Position numbers and translations under genes: made by a program. This document shows positions 14,112 to 17,656 of a DNA stretch of 17,656 bases, in pieces. The stretch lies in assembly GCA_009774655.1 (NCBI GenBank), contig VSOD01000027.1, forward strand, positions 1 through 17,656, read 5' to 3'. Source of the DNA: Lachnospiraceae bacterium. Lineage in GTDB: Bacteria; Bacillota_A; Clostridia; Lachnospirales; Lachnospiraceae. The notes beneath the pieces were generated by a model that was not told the origin of the DNA, ran no database searches, and saw only the letters and a list, made by a program, of their open reading frames with translations. Numbering within the stretch: the first letter of the stretch is position 1; every line of letters starts with the position of its first letter.

Positions 14112-14842
14112 ATGAAAAAGAAACAAACAGCGTCTTTAGAAAATAAAATAGAAAAAGGGTATGGCAACATAGCCGGAATCATTGTACTGAAAGATGATAA
14201 TGCTGTTTACGAAAATTACTTTAATCAGTGTTCAGAAAATGACCCTGTTCATATTTTTTCAGTAACAAAAAGCATCATTTCCATGTTATTCGGAATTGCC
14301 ATAGATCAAGGCTGCATCAAAAATCCTGATGAAAAAATAATTGATTTTTTTCCAGATTATCACATCAGTAAAAGTGAAAAAATAATACAGCATATTACAA
14401 TCCGCAATCTGCTTACGATGACCGCCCCTTATAAGTACAAATTCAACCCTTATCCAAAATATTTTTCCAGTGAGGATTGGGTAAGATCCTCCCTTGACTT
14501 TTTGGGTGGAAACGGAAAGATTGGGAAATTCAAATATGCTCCCATAATCGGAATTGATATTTTATCCGGCATACTTATTAAAGCTACGGGGAAATCTGTT
14601 ATAGAATTTGCACAGGACAATCTTTTTTCCCTTTTGGAAAGCACGCCATCTCAAGTACGGGTATCTGTGGTGGATTATAGATGAGGCAGAACATTCGTAT
14701 GCAGCTCTGGGGGGACGGTGGAAATGCGATATATGTTAATCCTGAAGACAGAATTGTGGTCGCTGTTTCCTCTTTATTTGTTCCAAGAGTCAAAGACAGG
14801 ATAGATTTCATAAAGGGAGAGATTGAACCCCTGTTTAAGTAA
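14112..14842 (+). pseudogene. Serine hydrolase (class C beta-lactamase fold, COG1680) with internal deletion and frameshift
   Basis: The ATG at 14112 follows GGAGGTCAGG. The first frame carries the nucleophile motif S50-V-T-K53 (FSVTKSIISMLFG), then KYAPIIGIDILSGILIKATG near the second active-site motif and AQDNLFSLL. It then loses homology and stops at 14684. A second frame (about 14638-14708) reads KARHLKYGYLWWIIDEAEHS, and a third (to 14842) reads DGGNAIYVNPEDRIVV ending FIKGEIEPLFK. Together they are the start and end of one protein, with a central segment missing (roughly 80 residues compared with the usual layout) and a +1 shift at a run of six G's (14709-14714). It cannot make a full enzyme. 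The family includes esterases and peptidases; no resistance role is implied. Confidence 0.8.
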
Positions 14843-14868
14843 AATTAAGTATATAACAGCCAGACAGC

Positions 14869-14941
14869 CGCAGGCGGGAAATAAAAAAGCATTGTTGACG
14901 ACAGGAATACCTGCAATGCTTTTTCCCGGTTCCCGCCTGCG
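14869..14941. terminator. Bidirectional terminator inside a larger palindrome
   Basis: Inner arms AAAAAGCATTG (14884-14894) and CAATGCTTTTT (14914-14924) make a terminator with T-runs on both strands, with CAGG/CCTG (14902-14905, 14910-14913) extending the stem. Outer arms CGCAGGCGGGAA (14869-14880) and TTCCCGCCTGCG (14930-14941) are a perfect 12-bp inverted repeat around it. It separates the plus-strand pseudogene from the minus-strand GNAT gene. Confidence 0.8.
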
Positions 14942-14984
14942 TAAAGCTAATGATGCCATCGCACCCTGATAACAGCGAAGCCTT

Positions 14985-15431
14985 TCATGACAACACCTTC
15001 GTATAATACACAAACTCATCATTTCTTTTATACTCGGTATAACCCAGCTTTTGATAAAAAGTATTTGTGCGAATGTTCCAAACAGGAGTATCAAGATAAA
15101 ATTCTTTTACAGCAGGAAACATTCTTTCGATTTCCTGCATCATATAAATGCCATACCCTTTTCTGTGGTGTTCTGGGCTGATAAAAATTCTCCCTATGTT
15201 CAGCTTTTCTCCATCTATAAAAAGAATAGCGCCTCCTATAATAAGCCCATCAACCATCAATTTGTATAAATGATTTGATCTCGCCATCTTCGTGTGAAAC
15301 TGTATAGACATATACCCGGGAGGACCTCCTTTAGAAGGTGCGCCTACTTCTACATCGCTGTCGAATGAACGTTTGGAGATACCATTTATCACCAAAGCAT
15401 CCGACGTGCCAGCCTTTACCAATTCAATCAT
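14985..15431 (-). CDS. GNAT-family N-acetyltransferase
   Basis: This 148-residue protein is intact, starting at ATG 15431 after AAAGGAG with a spacing of about 9. The acetyl-CoA-binding motif A is IFISPEHHRKGYGIYMMQEIE (about residues 82-102), containing the R/Q-x-x-G-x-G/A-type loop as HRKGYG. The final strand and helix read NIRTNTFYQKLGYTEYKR, the usual C-terminal GNAT signature. It should transfer an acetyl group from acetyl-CoA to an amine of unknown identity in the cytoplasm. It stands alone between pseudogenes, and no convincing promoter was found; a perfect TTTCGCGAAA lies just upstream of the ribosome site. Its survival among decayed neighbours suggests it is either useful or recently acquired. 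Confidence 0.88.
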   Translation of the reverse strand: MIELVKAGTSDALVINGISKRSFDSDVEVGAPSKGGPPGYMSIQFHTKMARSNHLYKLMVDGLIIGGAILFIDGEKLNIGRIFISPEHHRKGYGIYMMQEIERMFPAVKEFYLDTPVWNIRTNTFYQKLGYTEYKRNDEFVYYTKVLS

Positions 15432-15549
15432 TATGTCAGTCTCCTTTCGCGAAAACAGAATACAATCATACTATTATGCCTCTTTCAAGGCTTGACATTG
15501 CACAGAAACATACAGGAAACATATCATGTATGCGTTCAACGGCTTTTCA

Positions 15550-15700
15550 CAATTTTTTTGAGTCCCACATCCCCACGCCTCAATATATCCGGCACGATAA
15601 AATGTACCGGCCAAATCAGGATTATAAGGCCTGGAATTATGAGCTTTCATCAAATTTTCAGTTGTCCAATCACTTGGAAATACACATGCATGAATCTTTG
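15550..15700 (-). pseudogene. Fragment of a COG2865-type (AlbA/RecG-like) regulator
   Basis: The minus strand reads FPSDWTTENLMKAHNSRPYN, then PDLAGTFYRAGYIEAWGCGT, then QKNCE. This closely resembles the segment W-T...L...H-S-x-P-Y-N-P-x-I-A-x-x-F-F-R-A-G-Y-I-E-A-W-G-R-G found near the C-terminal ATPase-like region of COG2865 proteins, often annotated as RNA-binding/ATP-binding or transcriptional regulators. Nothing recognisable remains on either side: upstream sequence becomes the tRNA-flank hairpin and downstream becomes the GNAT upstream region. The expected Arg in GRG is Cys and the following Ile-Cys is altered, as in neutral decay. Confidence 0.65.
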
Positions 15701-15746
15701 CCGTATATTTCGTGCCGGGTTTTTCAGAAGAGAAGTGAAATACGCA

Positions 15747-15777
15747 AAGACCTGTAAACATCATGTCTACAGGCCTT
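15747..15777 (-). terminator. Hairpin just downstream of the tRNA-Asn fragment
   Basis: On the minus strand AAGGCCTGTAGAC (15765-15777) pairs with GTTTACAGGTCTT (15747-15759) over 13 bp with two G-T wobbles and a 5-base loop. It lies 21 bases after the tRNA 3' end, where a tRNA terminator is expected. The T-tail is only TCTT within the stem. Confidence 0.5.
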
Positions 15778-15798
15778 GTACCAAGGTATCAACTTTAA

Positions 15799-15859
15799 CT
15801 CCCCGAGTAGGGCTCGAACCTACAACCCCGTAGTTAACAGCCGCGTGCTCTACTATTGA
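15799..15859 (-). tRNA. 5'-truncated tRNA-Asn (GTT) fragment, probable integration scar
   Basis: The minus strand carries about 61 bases of tRNA-Asn: the D-loop end TCAATAGTAGAGC, an anticodon loop CTGTTAA with anticodon GTT, the T-arm GTAGGTTCGAGCCCTAC, and a 3' acceptor strand TCGGGGA plus discriminator G. The matching 5' acceptor strand (expected TCCCCGA) and the first part of the D stem are missing, replaced by unrelated sequence. The anticodon stem also has a C-A mismatch and a G-T wobble. It cannot fold as a working tRNA. Such 3' partial copies are typical products of integrases that use tRNA 3' ends as attachment sites. Confidence 0.8.
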
Positions 15860-15876
15860 TACGGTTACATACCGTA
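15860..15876. other. Short inverted repeat at the tRNA break point
   Basis: TACGGT (15860-15865) and ACCGTA (15871-15876) are perfect 6-bp arms around TACAT, starting at the base where tRNA-Asn identity ends. It could be part of a recombinase core or arm site, a weak 3' hairpin for the AIPR gene, or chance. Confidence 0.35.
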
Positions 15877-15916
15877 AAATCTCTTTGGCAACTAACTATA
15901 AACAAAATCGGATTTC

Positions 15917-17608
15917 TCATTCCATATTTGCTTCCCACCATATTTTGTTTTTTAGATAACGTTCTATGATATCAAACCGCCTAAATGCTGCCGCCATCGT
16001 TCGTCCATCTATCTCCGACAGACTTTCATTGTTAAAGAAGTCTTTTAGGATATCCACCATTGCCTGCTCTGCCCTACTGTACATCAATTCCTTGTTTTGA
16101 TCAAAATAATTCTTTATTTCATAAAAATTAATATGGGTGATTTCTTGTAATGTAATACCCGCCCCTTTTAAAATTTGCTTACCTATCATATATGCCATAA
16201 AATATTGACTATACAATCGATGCTCCTTAATTCCGTCCAGTTTACTCTCTTTCTTTCTATTATTATCACAATAACGAAATATAAGTACCGCAATCACCAT
16301 CTGAGCAGCATTCAAGTTATCAAAAATCAATGAGTAGTATTTATCAAAAAATTCATTACGTCTATATTTTGCCAAATGCGGGCATTCCCGCCATACTGCG
16401 AAAACAGCCTCAGCTGCGACTGTCGATGGTATAACATTTATATTTAAGGTATTATCCCTCTTTCGTTTATAGACATATCCCAAATCATGTGCGCCGATTT
16501 CCAAAATTCGTTGACATTCATCATTTGATTTTAAATCTCTAAAGTCCACCGGATTCTGGCTATTTGTCGCATAAATAATATCCTGAATGATACCCGGATT
16601 TTCAGTGTCTTCAACTTCATAAAGACGTACTAACAAATATGTCTGTGAAAAATCAAGATTGGAATTTTCTTTTACAGTCTGATGTATCGTTTTACATGTT
16701 TGACCACCGTTTATGATTTGTAAATCATCCGTTTTAACAATCCAATTCTGTTCCTGCAACGCATTAAAACTAAATTTTTTACAAATCATTGTTGCCCCGT
16801 TATTGAAAAAGAAAAAATTCTGACGTTTATCTGTATCCAATAGAGTTTCTGTGATTCCATCATTAACTACATTTTTACCTAAATAGCGACGGATATTTTT
16901 TTCCAACAGACTATCCCCAAATTCTTCCATCAGTTTGTATACTTCCATTACGGAAACACGTCCAAGGAGTACTCTTTTATAATTAAAATTTTCCTGAATA
17001 GCCTTTCCACTCAAAGAAATTTGTGTATTAATTACTTGTTCCCTATTAATATACCGCATAATATCACTATGGGAAAAATGTTCAAAACGAACTTGGCTCT
17101 GACCTGCAAAAGCATTATTAATATGATTCTGACCTTCTTGATTCCAGGCCAGACCATTATTAAGCATCACAAATGTCACATATGGAATTGCACCATCTAA
17201 TATAAAAGATCGAATCTCTTCTACTTTTTTTCTACTCTGTACATTTAATTCAATATGCGTAGAAGGATCAAACACACATTTTATAGTATTCACAGCTTTT
17301 TCAACTGCATTAGCCGGAAAATTACTGTCTTTATCCAGTTTTCTTGAATACTTTGATTGGAACAATACTACATTTAATTGTGAATCCTGTGCCTCCACAA
17401 TATATGCTGCGTCAAATCCCCCATCGTTTCCGCCATCAGTCAAATACTGTACTGCCTCCGTCAAATCAATGTCTAAATATGCAGCAACCCCTAATACCAA
17501 AAATGCTTTGGAACGATTTCTCTCATTATCGTTAGCAGTAAAAATTTCCTGATTATCCTCTAATATCTTATTTATTCTTTGATCAATGATTTGTTTTGCT
17601 ATATCCAT
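15917..17608 (-). CDS. AIPR-family (abortive infection phage resistance) protein
   Basis: Using ATG 17608 (six bases after AGGTG) the protein has 563 residues; a GTG at 17617 lacks spacing. Residues 1-100 look like a PD-(D/E)xK nuclease module: helix Glu E51, D66 in GGNDGGFDA, and Q84-S-K86 in VLFQSKY, preceding a helical region. The AIPR core follows: EKNIRRYLGKNVVNDGITETL (236-256), NFFFFNNGATMIC (264-276) and LQIINGGQTCKTI (296-308). A helical C-terminal part ends WWEAN(M)E. Members of this family are linked to abortive infection and some restriction-like defence loci. The gene is visibly AT-rich compared with the rest of the window, fitting horizontal transfer, and sits against the tRNA-Asn scar. 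Its promoter lies at or beyond the right edge. Whether it works alone or with a partner off the window is unknown. Confidence 0.85.
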   Translation of the reverse strand: MDIAKQIIDQRINKILEDNQEIFTANDNERNRSKAFLVLGVAAYLDIDLTEAVQYLTDGGNDGGFDAAYIVEAQDSQLNVVLFQSKYSRKLDKDSNFPANAVEKAVNTIKCVFDPSTHIELNVQSRKKVEEIRSFILDGAIPYVTFVMLNNGLAWNQEGQNHINNAFAGQSQVRFEHFSHSDIMRYINREQVINTQISLSGKAIQENFNYKRVLLGRVSVMEVYKLMEEFGDSLLEKNIRRYLGKNVVNDGITETLLDTDKRQNFFFFNNGATMICKKFSFNALQEQNWIVKTDDLQIINGGQTCKTIHQTVKENSNLDFSQTYLLVRLYEVEDTENPGIIQDIIYATNSQNPVDFRDLKSNDECQRILEIGAHDLGYVYKRKRDNTLNINVIPSTVAAEAVFAVWRECPHLAKYRRNEFFDKYYSLIFDNLNAAQMVIAVLIFRYCDNNRKKESKLDGIKEHRLYSQYFMAYMIGKQILKGAGITLQEITHINFYEIKNYFDQNKELMYSRAEQAMVDILKDFFNNESLSEIDGRTMAAAFRRFDIIERYLKNKIWWEANME

Positions 17609-17656
17609 AATACACACCTACCTTTAAGATTCATTACATGATCAAACATTTAATTA

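Noticed and set aside
13707..14126. Minus-strand 139-codon frame overlapping the collagen-like gene
   Set aside because: It is a different frame of the collagen triplets and the GyrI-like remnant; composition is a shadow and there is no family resemblance.
15492..15833. Plus-strand open frame ending PRVGLEPTTP
   Set aside because: That ending is the well-known false translation across a tRNA T-arm; the rest is antisense to the COG2865 fragment.

Overview
The window looks like a chromosomal segment of a gut-type Firmicute, most likely a Lachnospiraceae-like clostridium. The evidence is strong AGGAGG-type ribosome sites, TTG/GTG starts, a YesM-type histidine kinase, an ATPase-less CUT1 sugar ABC operon, and a FapA protein with 26-residue repeats paired with a REC-HD-GYP protein. 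No species can be named from the sequence alone.

Left part (1-9500), carbohydrate sensing and uptake. A YesM-like sensor kinase runs off the left edge on the minus strand. Upstream of it lies a minus-strand operon in the order lipoprotein solute-binding protein, MalF-like permease, MalG-like permease, NahK-like N-acetylhexosamine 1-kinase, terminator. A divergent AraC-family regulator shares a 400-bp regulatory region with the operon; this holds two promoters, a 17-bp dyad and three TTTGCAC repeats. Converging on the regulator is a sugar-phosphate nucleotidyltransferase, followed by a divergent stand-alone CBM9-like protein. Kinase plus nucleotidyltransferase suggests import of a HexNAc-containing sugar, 1-phosphorylation and conversion to an NDP-sugar. 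No hydrolase, phosphorylase or transporter ATPase is present in the window.

Middle part (9550-12960), signalling. A probable two-gene minus-strand operon encodes a FapA (DUF342) protein carrying seven tandem 26-residue repeats, followed by a REC-HD-GYP response regulator predicted to degrade cyclic di-GMP.

Right part (about 13000-17656), accessory and decaying DNA. A collagen-like gene with a BclB-type C-terminal region appears to have lost its native 5' end: its first ~30 codons lie antisense to the tail of a GyrI-like ligand-binding gene. Next come a serine-hydrolase (COG1680) pseudogene with an internal deletion and frameshift, a nested palindromic terminator, an intact GNAT acetyltransferase, a fragment of a COG2865-type (AlbA/RecG-like) regulator, and a 5'-truncated tRNA-Asn that looks like an integration scar. 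Beyond the scar lies a visibly AT-rich AIPR-family anti-phage gene with a PD-(D/E)xK-like N-terminus. The layout fits a tRNA-Asn-associated genomic island that has been partly scrambled.
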